Assembly: GCA_944990035.1 (NCBI GenBank)
Contig: CALYLX010000019.1
Location: 31,741 to 95,740, forward strand
Direction of reading: 5' to 3'
Length of the DNA stretch: 64,000 nt
Source: Clitopilus passeckerianus
Taxonomy: Eukaryota; Basidiomycota; Agaricomycetes; Agaricales; Entolomataceae
Under the pieces are notes generated by a model, which did no database searches, had not been told where the DNA came from, and saw only the letters and a program-made list of their open reading frames with translations. Position 1 is the stretch's first letter; each line of letters opens with the position of its first letter. A program made the position numbers and the translations under genes. Positions 1 to 11,958 of this stretch are shown here, one piece after another.

Positions 1-389
1 CTAGCTTCTGCGATGCCATGATCCAAATTCGCAAGGAGGTTGAAGATATCGTATCTGGGCAACAACCCAAGGGTAACAATGTTCTCACCAATGCACCTCA
101 CCCAATGCATGTCATTGCATCTTCAGAATGGGACAAGTATGTCAACCCCCACAATCAGTTCAAAAATTCTTTCTTATTGCTATCCCTAGGCCATACTCTC
201 GCGAAACTGCTGCTTATCCTCTGTCTTACCTCCGTGAGAAGAAGTTCTGGCCCACTGTCTCCAGGATTGATGACGGTATGTTCGCCTACTCTCTGTCGAT
301 AGAAGTATCATGCTCACATTTGCTTAGCATACGGAGATTTGAACCTTGTGTGTGACTGCCCTTCGGTGGAGGAGCTTGCCTCAGCATGA
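1..389 (+). CDS. GCV2: Glycine dehydrogenase (decarboxylating), P protein, C-terminal end only
   Basis: This is the 3' end of a gene that begins left of the window. Three exons join in frame: 1-136, 190-275 and 328-389, ending in TGA. The spliced product reads [15 protein letters not shown], then [36 protein letters not shown] and [12 protein letters not shown]. These blocks are the conserved C-terminus of the P protein of the glycine cleavage system. The family is a mitochondrial PLP-dependent enzyme that decarboxylates glycine and passes the aminomethyl group to H protein. The catalytic lysine would lie outside the window. The two introns, 53 and 52 nt, have GT...AG ends. The gene converges on the PPR gene to its right with about 245 bp between stops. 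In several mushrooms a glycine dehydrogenase gene is linked to the A mating locus, which fits this context. Confidence 0.93.
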
Positions 390-634
390 GAGATCTCATA
401 TTCATACACGGACCCATGGCACTCGTAGAACCTCCATACATCATGGGCTTTCTATTCCCCTAGACGGCTTACCCGGCCAGCGTTTTGTTCAACCACACGC
501 CTGCATTTGTATTTTACGCATTTTGTCGCACACACTGCTTTCCACGTTTTCATCTGGGTTCTAGGTCATTATGGAGATATTTTAGAACAAATAATATATC
601 GACTAGATTGTTATTTCACTGCATGGTTTGAGTC

Positions 635-2890
635 CTATGGTGTCCGCATGTTCTCTGGTAGACTGTTCCAAAGGTCGGGAACATGATGTTGAAGCCTTTC
701 GGAAGTTGCGTTATAATGACCATCTCGTTTGGCAAACTTGACGAGGATTTTGAGAGATTCCACGTCTGGTTCAACGATGACATTATTTTTGCCCATCTCT
801 AGGCATACAATTCGGAGGGCATCGTTCAGCCTGCCCAGCCGACACAAGCATTCAAGCCATGTGTTCCAGTTATGGAGATTGAAGGAGAATTGGTCTTTGA
901 AGAGTTGCGAAGTGACCTTTTTGGCAATTTGCCAGGCATTCGCATAACCGCAAGCATCCAGGATGATGCTGACGCTGACATGATCAAATCTGCCAGAAAG
1001 ATACATGGTCTCCCAAACTCTATATGCGTCTCCAAAACAGTTCAGCCGTTGATACGTGTCCATAAGCTGGTTCCACAATTGTGCATCGGGGGATACGGCC
1101 GCGTCTAGCGTCAAGAAGTCGTGGGTTCGACGTGTGGTCATTACGAGGTTATCCCGCATGTCCTGCCATAGCTGTTTGTTGGTTCGTTTGAGCTCGTCGG
1201 CAACCAATGCCACCTGTTTAAGTAGGATGGTGTAAACTTCTGGCGTGATTTCAAGACCGGTTTTGCGCATGTCTGTGACGATTGCAAAATAATCTTTGAG
1301 GGAGGGGATAGTTGGGGTGCCGCTTGGGCGTAATTTGCAGAAGGCATTAAGGACGATGGCGTAACCCCGTTCGTCCAGAGATGAACGTAAGGAATAGTAG
1401 ACGTCTAGCGCGTCCTTCATGGATGGGGCGCACTTCATCAGCATCACGATGGCCGAGCTGGCTGTATAACTATCCTGGGTAGTCACTCCACGCGCCTCCA
1501 TGTCATCGAGAATTTCTTGTGCTATCGGGAAGTACTTTTGCGGGTTCGGTGAGGCTGATAGACCCCGCAAAAGGTTGTGGTAGATGCTAGCGTCGGGACC
1601 GTCAGTATGCTGGTCATAGTGAACCTTTTTCTCGGCAACCACTATCGGCGTAGCACCTTGTAGATCACGGTAGAGGGATAGGGCAATGTCGAGGGGGTTT
1701 GCAATCGAGTGAGGCGCGGATCCCATACATAGCGCTCTGACGAGTGGATCAATCAGGCCAGCGTCGGGTGGCACACTGGCGGCTTTAGAGTCTTTGTACA
1801 GCGCCAATGCTTCCTCTATCTTGCCCGCCCTAATGTTATTGCTGATAATTATTGACCATTGGTCGACGGTTGGAATGATACCAAAATTGGCTTGCACCGT
1901 GGAAAGATCGTCTTTCTTGAGCGAGTAACGAAGGAGAGCGCGGAGTGAGGAAGGGGGCGGTTTCTCTCCCTTGAGCTGGGCTTTGAGAAATGCGATGGCT
2001 CGGTGGAGGCCTTCCTTGTGGGCGGCATTTGCCAGCCTCAAGTTAAATCGAAGTGTCTGCGTAACCTCGGCCGAGTGCTCCTCAAATCGTGAGCGATACG
2101 TCTCTTTGACCGCATGGCCTTCGGGAACCAGTCCTACCGAGCTGAAGCACTCGTAAAGGAAAGCTTCAATCTTGGCATCGAAGGGAAGGTTCTCAAGTCT
2201 CATATCATCCATGTGATGCGTGAAGAAATTGATGTCTGGAGCCTTTCCGTTCTCGACCTCTTTCCATCGAGTTCGAAGCACATACATGTAGGTTTCGTTT
2301 GACGGGGGACATCCGGCGCTCCGCATGTTCTTCACGAAATGGCGGATTGACTTCAGGGATTCGACGCCTACAAAGGCCTCAAGGACGAGGTGAAACTGGT
2401 CCAATACTGGTGAAATGTGACCTGGTTTCTTTGGCATGTCCCGAAGCCAAAGTGAAGCTTTCTGTAGACTTCCTGTCCTGATGAGCCCGCGAAGGATTGT
2501 AGTGTGGACTTCAGCATTGGGGGTAATGCCGAAAACTGGTTGTAAATCAGCCAGGATGTCGTTGATACGTTGCATCTCAGCTGGTCCACCGGACGAGGCC
2601 AGCACCTCAAGGAGATTGAGAATGTCGGGGTGGTTTAATGGAGATGTACGTTTGCTGCTGGAGGGAGCTCCAGTTTCCTTGAGCTGGGCAACCAGAGCAG
2701 GATATGAGATGTGTATTGCTGTGATGTTCTTGGACCGAACATTCTCAAGTAGAGATTTTCTCAGACTTGGAAGGTCCTGATAGGTCGACAAGAATCTGTG
2801 GTGGGCTAAGACTCGCGACGCTGGTCTTCGGGTTGCGACCTGTAGTGAACGGAGGGTTCCGAGTCGAAATGGACGCATGCTGAGTGACAT
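635..2890 (-). CDS. Mitochondrial pentatricopeptide-repeat (PPR) protein, 751 aa
   Basis: A single uninterrupted frame of 751 codons, unusual here because most neighbours have introns. The first 35 residues are rich in Arg, Ser and Leu with almost no acid (RPFRLGTLRSLQVATRRPAS), typical of a mitochondrial presequence. The body is made of repeated helical pairs, with PPR-like units such as EVHTTILRGLIRTGSLQKA, TPEVYTILLKQ and LHNWNTWLECLCRLGRLNDA, where tandem motifs of about 35 aa are expected. PPR proteins bind organellar RNA and act in its processing, stability or translation. Which RNA this one binds cannot be read from the sequence. It is divergently transcribed from SEC61 gamma across 226 bp. 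The start at 2890 is the first ATG of the frame and gives the targeting peptide. Confidence 0.8.
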   Translation of the reverse strand: MSLSMRPFRLGTLRSLQVATRRPASRVLAHHRFLSTYQDLPSLRKSLLENVRSKNITAIHISYPALVAQLKETGAPSSSKRTSPLNHPDILNLLEVLASSGGPAEMQRINDILADLQPVFGITPNAEVHTTILRGLIRTGSLQKASLWLRDMPKKPGHISPVLDQFHLVLEAFVGVESLKSIRHFVKNMRSAGCPPSNETYMYVLRTRWKEVENGKAPDINFFTHHMDDMRLENLPFDAKIEAFLYECFSSVGLVPEGHAVKETYRSRFEEHSAEVTQTLRFNLRLANAAHKEGLHRAIAFLKAQLKGEKPPPSSLRALLRYSLKKDDLSTVQANFGIIPTVDQWSIIISNNIRAGKIEEALALYKDSKAASVPPDAGLIDPLVRALCMGSAPHSIANPLDIALSLYRDLQGATPIVVAEKKVHYDQHTDGPDASIYHNLLRGLSASPNPQKYFPIAQEILDDMEARGVTTQDSYTASSAIVMLMKCAPSMKDALDVYYSLRSSLDERGYAIVLNAFCKLRPSGTPTIPSLKDYFAIVTDMRKTGLEITPEVYTILLKQVALVADELKRTNKQLWQDMRDNLVMTTRRTHDFLTLDAAVSPDAQLWNQLMDTYQRLNCFGDAYRVWETMYLSGRFDHVSVSIILDACGYANAWQIAKKVTSQLFKDQFSFNLHNWNTWLECLCRLGRLNDALRIVCLEMGKNNVIVEPDVESLKILVKFAKRDGHYNATSERLQHHVPDLWNSLPENMRTP

Positions 2891-3116
2891 TCAGCACTAC
2901 AAGAACCTGAATTCCTGTTAAAATAAGGCTTTACACAGTCGTTATCCTACTCACCGACGCCTCCAAAGTACAGACTTCCAAAATTTGTATTTTGGCCGGA
3001 AAGGAAATACGTCGGAGACGCGTGAAGACAGACCGTGGGAACTACACGTTGATCATAGTTCCAGCGCCAGCACGCCAAATTCCAGCTCATCCAAGTCTCT
3101 GTCCACTACTTTCATC

Positions 3117-3549
3117 ATGTCCGACAAATTGCGTGAATTCCTCGAAGTTCCCCAGCAGTTTGCTCGCGATGGCAACCAGGTGCGTAAACTGTTCAATGGT
3201 CTCAAGTCCCTCGACATGGCTAACGTGGCTTCATTACTAGTTCTTGACTCGTTGCACAAAACCCTCAAAAACAGGTAGAACAACACCTCAAGCTCCGCGT
3301 TAATGCCTTACATATGTTTCTTTTAGAGTTCCTTCAGATCTGCAGGGCTGTTGCAATTGGATTCGGTGTTATGGGATTCATTGGTTACTTCGTCAAACTC
3401 ATCCACATCCCAATGTTCGTCCTTTTCACTTCATCTCCTCTGACACCATGCTAATATCTACCTTTAGAAACAACATCCTTGTGTACGTCTCTTCTTTAGT
3501 TCGTTCAGATATTCATATGCTTATATCCTTCTGCAGCGGCGGTGCATAG
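3117..3549 (+). CDS. SSS1: Sec61 translocon gamma subunit (SecE family), 70 aa
   Basis: Five small exons (3117-3179, 3241-3274, 3327-3414, 3468-3482, 3537-3549) splice to a 70-residue protein. It starts [19 protein letters not shown], continues [19 protein letters not shown], and ends in one membrane span ([19 protein letters not shown]) followed by INNILVGGA. This matches Sec61 gamma/Sss1 in length, order of elements and the CTKP(S/D) motif. The protein is the small tail-anchored subunit that clamps the Sec61 protein-conducting channel in the ER membrane. One exon codes for only five amino acids. The gene is easily missed because no single reading frame covers it. It is a common neighbour of the A locus on mushroom chromosomes. 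Confidence 0.93.
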
Positions 3550-3776
3550 ACTCCCTCATACCTTATTCTCATTGTACCTTTATACTACTCGGAATCTACT
3601 GTCACTCCCTTGGATCCAATTTCATTCGTTCCAGCCCGAAGTTTCCTGTTCGTGCTCGCAATATCTCTTCTACAGACCAAGTAAACACACGTCCCGAAAC
3701 CATGGCTGCATTCGATGGTGTTTACGTATGCCAGAAATAAACCCACAACAACTCTGAGTCCATTCAAAGCCCTCTA

Positions 3777-6700
3777 TTATGCTCCTTCTACCATCAAAAG
3801 GCCAAACCTTGACGAAGGCTTTGCTAGAATAAGTGCAGATTGATACTGTTGCTCTGTGGGCGGAACGCCAATGGGCAATAGTGACGACGTCTTCTCCTTA
3901 ATCTGCAATGTCGCGATGTCTGGTTCTTGTGGCAGCAACGTGGCAAACAAATTTTGCATGCGGGCAAGGGACAAAGATGCACTTGCATACAGTTCGCTTT
4001 CGCTAACACCTTCGGGCAACTAGACACGTCATGAGTTTTTTGACATGTGGACACAATGAAATAACTCACAGATGCTTTGACTTTACCCTGGATACTGTTC
4101 ACGACATCACCGAGGTCATTGCCGTGAATTGCAACTATTTGGCGAAGGAATGCCAGGTCGTAGGCATATAGTGCATCAGGCTCCTCATCCCATTGCTCTG
4201 AGAAGGGCATCACGAATTTCCTGATAGTGGTAGCCACTAGAGATTGTCGTCGCTTTGAGTATCTCGGAGTAGCCACCTCCTGAAGTGCGTCGGAAAGCGA
4301 CAGGAGGGCATGAATAAGACCAGAGGAAGGGTCTAAAGGTTTTTGTAATTCCGATTGGCTGTATACATCCGGGAAATCCTCCAGGATTTGTGAGATAATG
4401 TGTTCGCGCCATCGGTCAACGATTTCATCATGATGCTGCAATAGCTTGCTTCTAAAATCTGGTGGATGATTAGCTATGCCAAATACTTGTCTGTCGGGAA
4501 TACCTTTTGCGATAGCCGGCTGGCAACCAATTTCGTGGATGAAAGGCGACGAAAACGAGAGCTCCTCGGATAGCTGAGCTAAGAACACAAGACCACGCGT
4601 GCATGAATCGGTGGTTGGGGATATAGAAGCCCCAGCCGTATGTATTTTTTCAGGGATACTTGCGCACAGTTGGTCCGCATGAGAACGATATCCACCTTCC
4701 AGCTGGTCGCTTAGGTCCCTGTTGCAGAAGTCAGCAAGAATGCCTCAACCAGACGAATTTATAAACATACGGATCAGCTTCCTTGATATGCAGTAAATCT
4801 TGCTGTATTGTCCGTGCACAGGCCTCGAGTAATTCAAGAACTTCGTCCAGAAGAGACGTACGACCTAGAAGCTGCCTCCGTAGTAAAGCCTTGTATTCAA
4901 TGAAAGGATTATCGTCCTGGGCGGAGATGGTCTGCAGGGATGTAGGAAGAGGTGGGGGTCGAAAGAGATCATCTGATGGTGTCGATCCTACAGGCGTTGT
5001 TTAATTCTCAGACATTGACCAGCCAGAAGGAACGTACGTTTAGAGCCATTCAACAGCGATGAAACGGTAAAAGACAATTTGCTGTCGAACTCTTGCAGTG
5101 ACGTATCCAGTGCAGAATGCCATAGAGCGATCACTCTAGATTGACATATTTCGTTGAGAAGTGTCATCATCTGCTCAATTTCATTGTTTTCCAAGCCGGA
5201 ACCAAGAATCCAAGTTCGAGTAGAGGACCTAATGCCCCAGACTTCTTTGACCGTGTTTAGGTCGTTGAACCACCGCTCTATTGATGGCTGTAGATGCGAC
5301 AGAGATTGGCGGAACCAGTCGTTTAATTTCTCGGAGAACTGGTCAGAGTGGATGTTTGACGACGGTGATGAGAGATCAATGTATGGGCGGTAGACCTTTA
5401 TGTCGTGAGGAAGTAGATTGAAATGGGCAGAGGAGGGTAACATTGATAATATAGATTGAGTGGTGAGGTATAATTCCGCAGGAAGGATATGCGCCTCGCC
5501 TGATGTACTTGCGGCGTCCGATTGAATGAACTGGAGGACGCGATGGACCAAGGAATCTTGCGATGTTTCGGGGTTGGAGTAGAAAATCTTCCTCGCGGTT
5601 TGAAGAGTACGCAGAATGGTATTCAGACTGGAGTGCGTCGCTTCTTTGATCCCACCAGACGATTTCGAGGGTTGCTCTACCGAGGAGATTTTTAACACGG
5701 ACCGCCGACGTGCGTGCCCGTTCGCCTTTTTGGAGTTTGACTGGTTTGCAGGGGGATCTGAAGCCCATCCCAGTGAGGAGTTCAGTGATTTTGATCTTTG
5801 GGAAAGGAAAAGGGATAGAGCCTCCGTCAATGGCCGTGACTCAAGGAGGTGGAGGGCTAAGATTGCTGCACAAGTGTCCTGCCGATATAGTTCAGAACTA
5901 GAAGCATGAAGTGGCGAGGAAACGTGATACTCACCTCAACTGGAGCGCTATGATCGCGTAGGAAATGCGTTGCTTTATGCACAATCTGGGAACGAAACTG
6001 GGATATGGCATCCCATTGTCTCTTCACGAGCGGAAATTGGGCCTACATCCATGGTCAGAAAGGCTTCTCATAAGGAGGAGCTAAACTGACAAGAACATCT
6101 ATGTCCTGAGAACGCCATGAGGCTTCTTCCTCATCGTCGTCTCGCACAAGTGCACGATGTACCACACGGGCCAGAAGAAACAGCCAGGCAGCTTGAAGGT
6201 ATTTCTTCCTCTCAATAAGTCGCCACAAATATTCGGGTGCATCAAGAAGCAACTTTAGGTGCGCAGAGAGCCGCTGGAGTATCTGCAGATGTGCGTCTTC
6301 TCCTGGTTAACTCGGCCTATAATCCATGAACCTACTAAAGACTCACCATTGTCTGCGTCGGAAGTTGTCTTCTCTGGTATAACCGGCCGTCTTGGTGCAC
6401 TTATTGCAGCCTTGATCTCCTCCAAGGTTTGAGTGACATGTTGCGATGATTTGGCAATAGATATAATGGATGTGGATGCTTGCAACAAATCGCGGTATCG
6501 TTCCCTATTCTTTCAAAAGATTCCTCAGAGTCCACCAATACTAGTACCCAGACCTGACGCACCCGACCATGAGTCGAAGTTCTTCCTGCTTCGCATCAGC
6601 ATCCACCCTAGAAGCCACAAACACGTCCTTGAGTCCCAGAAGTTACGGTGAAGTGGAAAGCAACCAAACCTCAGTCGCTGCTGTATGAACTTCACGTCCG

Positions 6701-6899
6701 CGATGGTATGTTTCCTAAATACCTCATCGGGGTCGAACTTGGTCGCCTGCGTGTCGGCCTCGGAAATGTTGAGATTCGTTGAAGGCGATGGTGAGCGAAG
6801 TTTCTCGTCTTTGGCGGACGGTGGAGCGAGGTTTGCATGCCCGTTTACTATTGTAGCATAAGAGATACCAGGAGAAGTAACAGAGGGCCTTTTGGACAT
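3777..6899 (-). CDS. COG1: Conserved oligomeric Golgi complex subunit 1 (COG1)
   Basis: A multi-exon gene with start ATG at 6899 and stop TAA at 3777-3779. The N-terminus after a Ser-rich leader reads FDPDEVFRKHTIADVKFIQQ, then DADAKQEELRLMVG, RYRDLLQASTSIISIAKSS and QTLEEIKAAI. This is the Vps51/COG1 N-terminal helical signature used to assemble tethering complexes. Further exons (for example 4988-5830 and about 4070-4588) are long helical stretches with no catalytic motif, as in COG1. The last exon ends in LLMVEGA. COG1 is a lobe A subunit of the COG tether that captures retrograde vesicles at the Golgi. The first intron (about 6671 to 6605) restores the conserved DADAKQEELRL block. Exact internal splice sites further down were not all resolved. 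Convergent with SEC61 gamma. Confidence 0.85.
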
Positions 6900-7139
6900 G
6901 AGCGCATGAGCAGTGCAACAGTGACAATCCTAAATTCGCGTAAACGTTTGTAAATGCAAGGCCGCGGTTGCCTTATAAGGGACACGATCTCAACCGATTT
7001 TTCGCAGATTTCCTCAATATTTTTATTCAGTGTGTGTGTGCCGAGAATGAGTTTAGATTGCATTAGAGCAGTACAACAACATCAATGTACGCAGAGAAAA
7101 TCATTGTAGGATATACAAATCGATGGGAAGAAAAATCTA

Positions 7140-8420
7140 CTAGACTTGAGCCTCCCCTTTTTCTGGGTTGACTGCTCCATTCTCAAGCTTATTTGAGGTG
7201 GGAGCGGGGGCTGAGGTTGTCGATCGAGAGGGATTTGACGACCCACCAGCTCCGGGTGACGAGGAGTTGGCGAGGCGTTGATCCAGTGCTTTGAGTGCCA
7301 ATGCTCTGTAAGGTGGTTAGAACCAGTAATTGTTTACAATTCTAGGTCACCTACCTCCGCCTTTCTGCCTCAGCCCTGGCTGTCCCAGGGAGCTGGCCGT
7401 AGGTCCCAATCTCAACATCATTGGAAGCAGAATTTGGGAGAAGACGGAATTTAGTAGCAAGCGCAAACACGGTATTTCCCAGAAGGGTCAATGGTTTGCT
7501 GCGTTTCAATCAAATGAGACCCTTGTAAGTATTGAAGCTACTGGAAGAACGTACTGAATGAGTGGCGGGAACCACGAAATCAACGAGAAAGTCTCGCTTC
7601 GATCGCCATAGGTGACTACACCGCCCAATGTATCCGTGTTCTTCTTGTAGAACCTGAGATAGACCCATGCGACGAACCAGCCGAACTGGATGATGATCCA
7701 AGGGCACTGGAGGCCAATGAAACAGAGGACGGTTGAGATGGTGAGGTAGACCATTGGTAGCGTCTGAAGGATAGTCAATTTCACGACAAAAATAGCAGCA
7801 TTCGCAACGCAATACCTTGATACGTATGGTAATGATACCGATTTGTACTTGATGCTCTGGGATGAGTTGGGTGAAAGCAACCAAGACTCCGATTTGTAGT
7901 GCCATTTGACCATGGTACCTCATCCCATATCTTTTTTCTTTCGTTAGCAATGAATTCAATTCATGAAAACTTACACGCACAGGAAAAGCTCAGGCTGTCC
8001 AAGGACCATGAATTCCAACCAATTGAACCCGAACGCGATGACGTTCGATAGGCCGATACAGACGACAATGAATTTTAAGAGTTCTATGCCTCCCCATATA
8101 CGCTCAAGATATCGTAGTGAAGCAGGAACAAAGATGACTGTGAAAATAAGCTGAAAAAGTGTGAGTCGCCATCACGAACAGCCTTGACGCACACATACCT
8201 CCAGGATTGTTGTCTCGACCAAACCAGATATTACGAGTGTCCATGGTGCAAATAGAGCTGAGCCCGGTACCAACGTCAGGTACTGTGCCGCTTCCGCCCC
8301 ATAGCCCTTCCACCCTAGCCATCCGTATAGGCATGATACTGCGATAGTCGACACCGTCCAGTAGCGTGTCACTGTAGGTATGGACTGAATGATTGCAACT
8401 GGCGACGAGAGTATGGCCAT
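7140..8420 (-). CDS. TMEM115/DUF1751-family Golgi membrane protein
   Basis: ATG at 8420, stop TAG at 7140-7142, several short introns. The spliced protein has a hydrophobic N-terminal half with rhomboid-like topology: YWTVSTIAVSCLYGWLG, a segment reading LVPGSALFAPWTLVISGLVE, then RYLERIWGGIELLKF, and spans around PMVYLTISTVLCFIG and IIIQFGWFVAWVYLRFY. A cytosolic tail follows, rich in Ser, Pro and Ala (FRLLPNSASNDVEIGTYG). The ERIWG and FGWFxxWxYLRFY blocks are hallmarks of TMEM115 and its fungal relatives. The family is Golgi-resident and linked to retrograde COG-dependent transport. Its neighbour here is COG1; the adjacency is suggestive but may be chance. It is divergent from the FAM32A homologue over 248 bp. 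Confidence 0.82.
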
Positions 8421-8668
8421 TTTGCTTCAAGTCAAAGCTAAAGCAAAACTCGGCCTGTCGAGAGAAGAAAGAGAAGGTCGACTTGGGGGTCGCCTGTGTC
8501 GTTGAGCAGTTGAGGGTCGCGCTGGACCGTAGCAATGTCAATTCTTACAGCCGAGTGGGCACGTGCACGGCTGTCTATTTTGGGTGTGTCACACCATGGG
8601 TCGCGGCAACCTCGCTGTTCTCGTCCTGAACCACCACCACTGGCTTTCGTAGTGTCCGCCCAGGTCCT

Positions 8669-9215
8669 ATGTCGGACTATGGCTTGGTTGCGGGGGGCTC
8701 CCTGAAACTGAAGGGGGTCGCCGAAGGAGGAATAGTCAAGAAGTATGCATTGAAGCTTATCTTCTGAAGGCTCTTGTATGTTGATCCCTTTTCTAGGAAA
8801 AAGAAGAAATCTAAATCCAAGTCAGAATCGGAAAAGAAAGAGAGCCAGACTCTGGTAAAGGAGTTGCTGGAGAAAGAAGACTCCAACTCTCCTTCTGGAA
8901 GTGACAGGAATTCTCCTGCTATTGGAGGTAGCAACTCTCGGAAAACCGATGCTGAAAAGCGGTTTGAAGAGATCAAGAAGCGACGGGTACGTTGCATCCC
9001 AGTCAAAGGCTGATACTTTCTGACACTTGTCTTTACAGCTCCAGGAGAAGGTAGAAAAATTGGCAAAGAAAACTCATAAAGATCGCGTCAGCGAATTCAA
9101 TGCTCATCTGGAGTCGCTCAGCGAACACCACGACATTCCCAAGGTTTGTTAGCTTTATATCCATCATTCTGTCATTCACTGATGATTCTCGTCCTCTCAG
9201 GTCGGACCAGGATAA
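8669..9215 (+). CDS. FAM32A homologue, 127 aa
   Basis: Four exons (8669-8742, 8797-8986, 9039-9143, 9201-9215) give 127 aa. The N-terminus YGLVAGGSLKLKGVAEGGIV matches the FAM32A start (GxLKLKGV). A Lys/Ser/Glu-rich linker follows (KKKKSKSKSESEKKES). The C-terminus KTHKDRVSEFNAHLESLSEH then HDIPKVGPG matches the diagnostic KTHKxRVxxFNxxLxxLxEHxDIPKV block. Human FAM32A is found in the spliceosomal C* complex, near the active site at exon ligation. The role in fungi is inferred from homology. The last coding exon has only five codons, so the HDIPKV element spans an intron. A polyadenylation hexamer AATAAA follows at 9308. Confidence 0.9.
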
Positions 9216-9307
9216 GACCAATTTTGGAGCTTTGCGTTCTTCGCTTCCTGGGTATTCTTTCATGTATATTAGATGTACTTTTCCACTGCAATATACACGA
9301 AAAATCA

Positions 9308-9313
9308 ATAAAA
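9308..9313 (+). terminator. Polyadenylation signal AATAAA of the FAM32A homologue
   Basis: A perfect AATAAA lies 93 nt after the stop codon at 9215, within a T- and A-rich 3' region, and is the expected distance for a 3' UTR signal. Confidence 0.45.
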
Positions 9314-9472
9314 GGCGATACGCAGGGCCACTTCCGGTATTTTAAGCTGTTTGTTCGTCTGGGAATTACGATTGTGACGATCCTGTAACAAATGCCGTCT
9401 CCACTTAATTACCCCCCTTCCTTTCTACTCTCACCACACCCGACTCACCACCCTTCCTCGTTGCCCGGCGTC

Positions 9473-11595
9473 ATGCCCGCCGCTGCCAACGGAAGCTTTG
9501 AGAAAAAAGGTCATGTCTGTCCGCCGTCGACTGCCACACATCCCAGGGACCGCTGGGAAACTCTGTTTATTTACTCTTTCATATGCAAATTTACGAACCT
9601 CCGGAACAAGGTCGAAGGTCTCGAGAGTCCAATGGAGTAGGAGCCTTATAGCAACGTACCAAGCCTTAAACTAAAGCATTCTTTCTTGGGAAACGTGTTC
9701 TCCAGTCTCGAAGAAGCGCTAATGTCGGAAGGTCCAAATGACATACTCGGCCGTATCCTCGTCTGTTTCGTCCAAAACCTCAGGCCACAAACCCGTAACG
9801 TGAGGTGAGAGCATGCTAGAACACGTTTTCATTACCTGCACAAAGGCCAACAAGCTTCTCTGGCGTGCTGGCAGCGTAGATCAAATCTCCACAACTGTTG
9901 CCGCTCTCTTTGCCGACTTCCTAAAGGGGCCCGAACGGACGACATTCTGGAGTGACGAAGAGAAGCGGAATATCGACCCCTTCATGGGGCTTGAAGGGGG
10001 ATTCTTTAGCACCGACTGGGATTTCAAAGTACGCGCTTTTACACGTCAAACCTGCACCCTCATTAACCACGCGTACCGCGTCTTTACATCCTTTTCTCTA
10101 GCTACGGGTTCTGCGTCAGTTGGTTGAGTTTCAATTGGTCCACTCGGTGGATTTGAAAGCCACTATCGATCGCGCTTGGGGGGTTTTCCACAATAAGCAC
10201 AAGAAAAAAGACACCCCTGACGTCAAGACCCCTGCTTCCGATCCCAAAAGCCAGGATAATCTTCAGTTCATTCCCATCGGTCAGGACTCACAGCGGAAGA
10301 GGTTCTGGATAGTCGATGGTCCGTGCACATCCCGTTGCCTTCACGTCTTTCCACTTTTCGTATTTGCTTCTATTTGCGGAAAATTCATACTTTCTTTTCA
10401 TTTTGTTCTGCATACCTGCCAATCTCACCATGATCCGACCTGCATACTGACGCGTTGTTCCCTTTGCAGAATCGCCACGGGTATTTACATCTACGAACCC
10501 ATGGAAAATGTCGGCAACTCTCTCTGCGGTATCTTCAACACGCGAGGAATACCTAGCCGTAATCCAGGATCTGAAGGCCAATGCCCCTGATGAGAAAAAG
10601 AAGAGTTCTAAGAGGACGAAACTTGAAACGGCACACCTCAATCTCATTGCAACACTGGAAGGTCGCCTTGAGGCGATCGATGCGGAGCTACAGGTTAGTA
10701 TCATTCAGTTCACGTCGGGACTTCAAACGTCCATCAGCCGTCTCCGGAAATGTTTCTGAATCTTTTCGGATTCTTTGTTCAGCGTGTTGCCAGAGTACGG
10801 AAGAAGATCGAGCAGCGACAGATGCTTATGGCTCAGGCTGAGATACGGGAAACAAGGACCAGGAGAAAAACACAGAAGCCAGACTATGTGTATAACACCG
10901 AGTTTGATGATGATGTGAGTGGCCACCTTGGCTTTTCCCTCTCTTGTTGATTGAACTTCTTTTTGCAGGACGATGCACAGGACGATTATGTTTACCGAGC
11001 TGACGAGGTACAAGATGATGAAGAGTTCAACGATGACGATTTCCTGAACTTTGAGGATGATACAAGACGGCCGAGGCGTGGTCGCGCGGCAGTTCCTGAT
11101 AATCGCAGACGTTCATCCCGCCAAACCAGATTAAATGGGAATGGAAAACGCGAGTCATCGGCAGACTCCTGGTCACAGTGGCGAGGAGAACGGCGGTCTG
11201 CGCGAATAGGAGCCCCTGGTGCAGGGTATGACGCCGACCCGCCGCCACCAAAACGTGCACGGACGGAAGACAGCATGGATAGTGGGCATTCTGGGGAACA
11301 TCATACCGCAAATGGCCAATCCAATGGGCCAAAACTAAAGTCCGGCGCCGCAGCTCTCAGAGCAAATGAAGTGGCTATGGAACAGGTTGCTGGCAAGAAA
11401 CGCTCAAGATTCTGGGTCTATGCTGTCGAGAATGCCTCTGGGCCAGAGACTCGGAATGGGTCTGTCGAACCCTCCTTCAATGGAACCGCTTCGGCCGAAA
11501 GCCAGTCTAATGAAGGAAGTTATCGCGAGAGCATATCGAGGAATCCTTCACCATCTAGCCCCGTACCTGTCGACCAGGAAATGATTGAAGTATGA
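9473..11595 (+). CDS. WHIM/DDT-like putative chromatin-associated protein
   Basis: Exons: 9473 to about 9637, a second ending at 9804, then 9875-10028, 10102-10318, 10470-10693, 10783-10914 and 10969-11595. Early residues (RDRWETLFIYSFICKFTNLR and ILGRILVCFVQNLRPQTR) resemble the DDT/WHIM helical module of ISWI-partner proteins. FIPIGQDSQRKRFWIVD resembles the WHIM2/WSD-type motif with a conserved RFW. A coiled coil follows (LEAIDAELQ, RVARVRKKIEQRQMLMAQAE). The tail is acidic (DDAQDDYVYRADEVQDDEE) and then basic and Ser-rich. This architecture suggests a nucleosome-spacing or histone-associated factor, but no catalytic domain is present. An in-frame ATG at 9392 could extend the N-terminus by 27 aa; 9473 is chosen as the ATG nearer the conserved block. 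It lies between FAM32A and MIP. Confidence 0.6.
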
Positions 11596-11958
11596 AAGCA
11601 GAACTTTCTTGATTATTATTACTAGCCCGATATCTGGTCAGTGCATGCATGTTCAAATGTAGATATAGATACCCACTCTCCGACGGCATCCAAGCTTCTA
11701 TAAGTTACATATTTTACCTACATTGTACCTCATTGTTGTCACCTAATAAAGTCGTATTTTATCATTGAAAGCACGAAATTGCCGACCAATGAGATTCCCT
11801 GGATCACGGAGAGTTCGGTGCTCGAGAGGGGATAACACCATTCGGACTTTGCAGTCGCGGCTGTCAGCTCTGGCAAACTGGGCTGAACTGGACCCCGACT
11901 GGCCGAAATCGTCTTCATCTTATAACACGTTCGACTTTGGATCCCCAAAGTTTAGAAG
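11596..11958. other. Intergenic region between the WHIM-like gene and MIP
   Basis: No gene is visible. The left half is an AT-rich 3' UTR with an AATAAA hexamer at 11745. The right half should hold the MIP promoter and 5' leader. No repeat or RNA structure stands out. Confidence 0.6.
11745..11750 (+). terminator. Polyadenylation signal AATAAA of the WHIM-like gene
   Basis: Perfect hexamer about 150 nt after the stop at 11595, in a T-rich context. Confidence 0.4.
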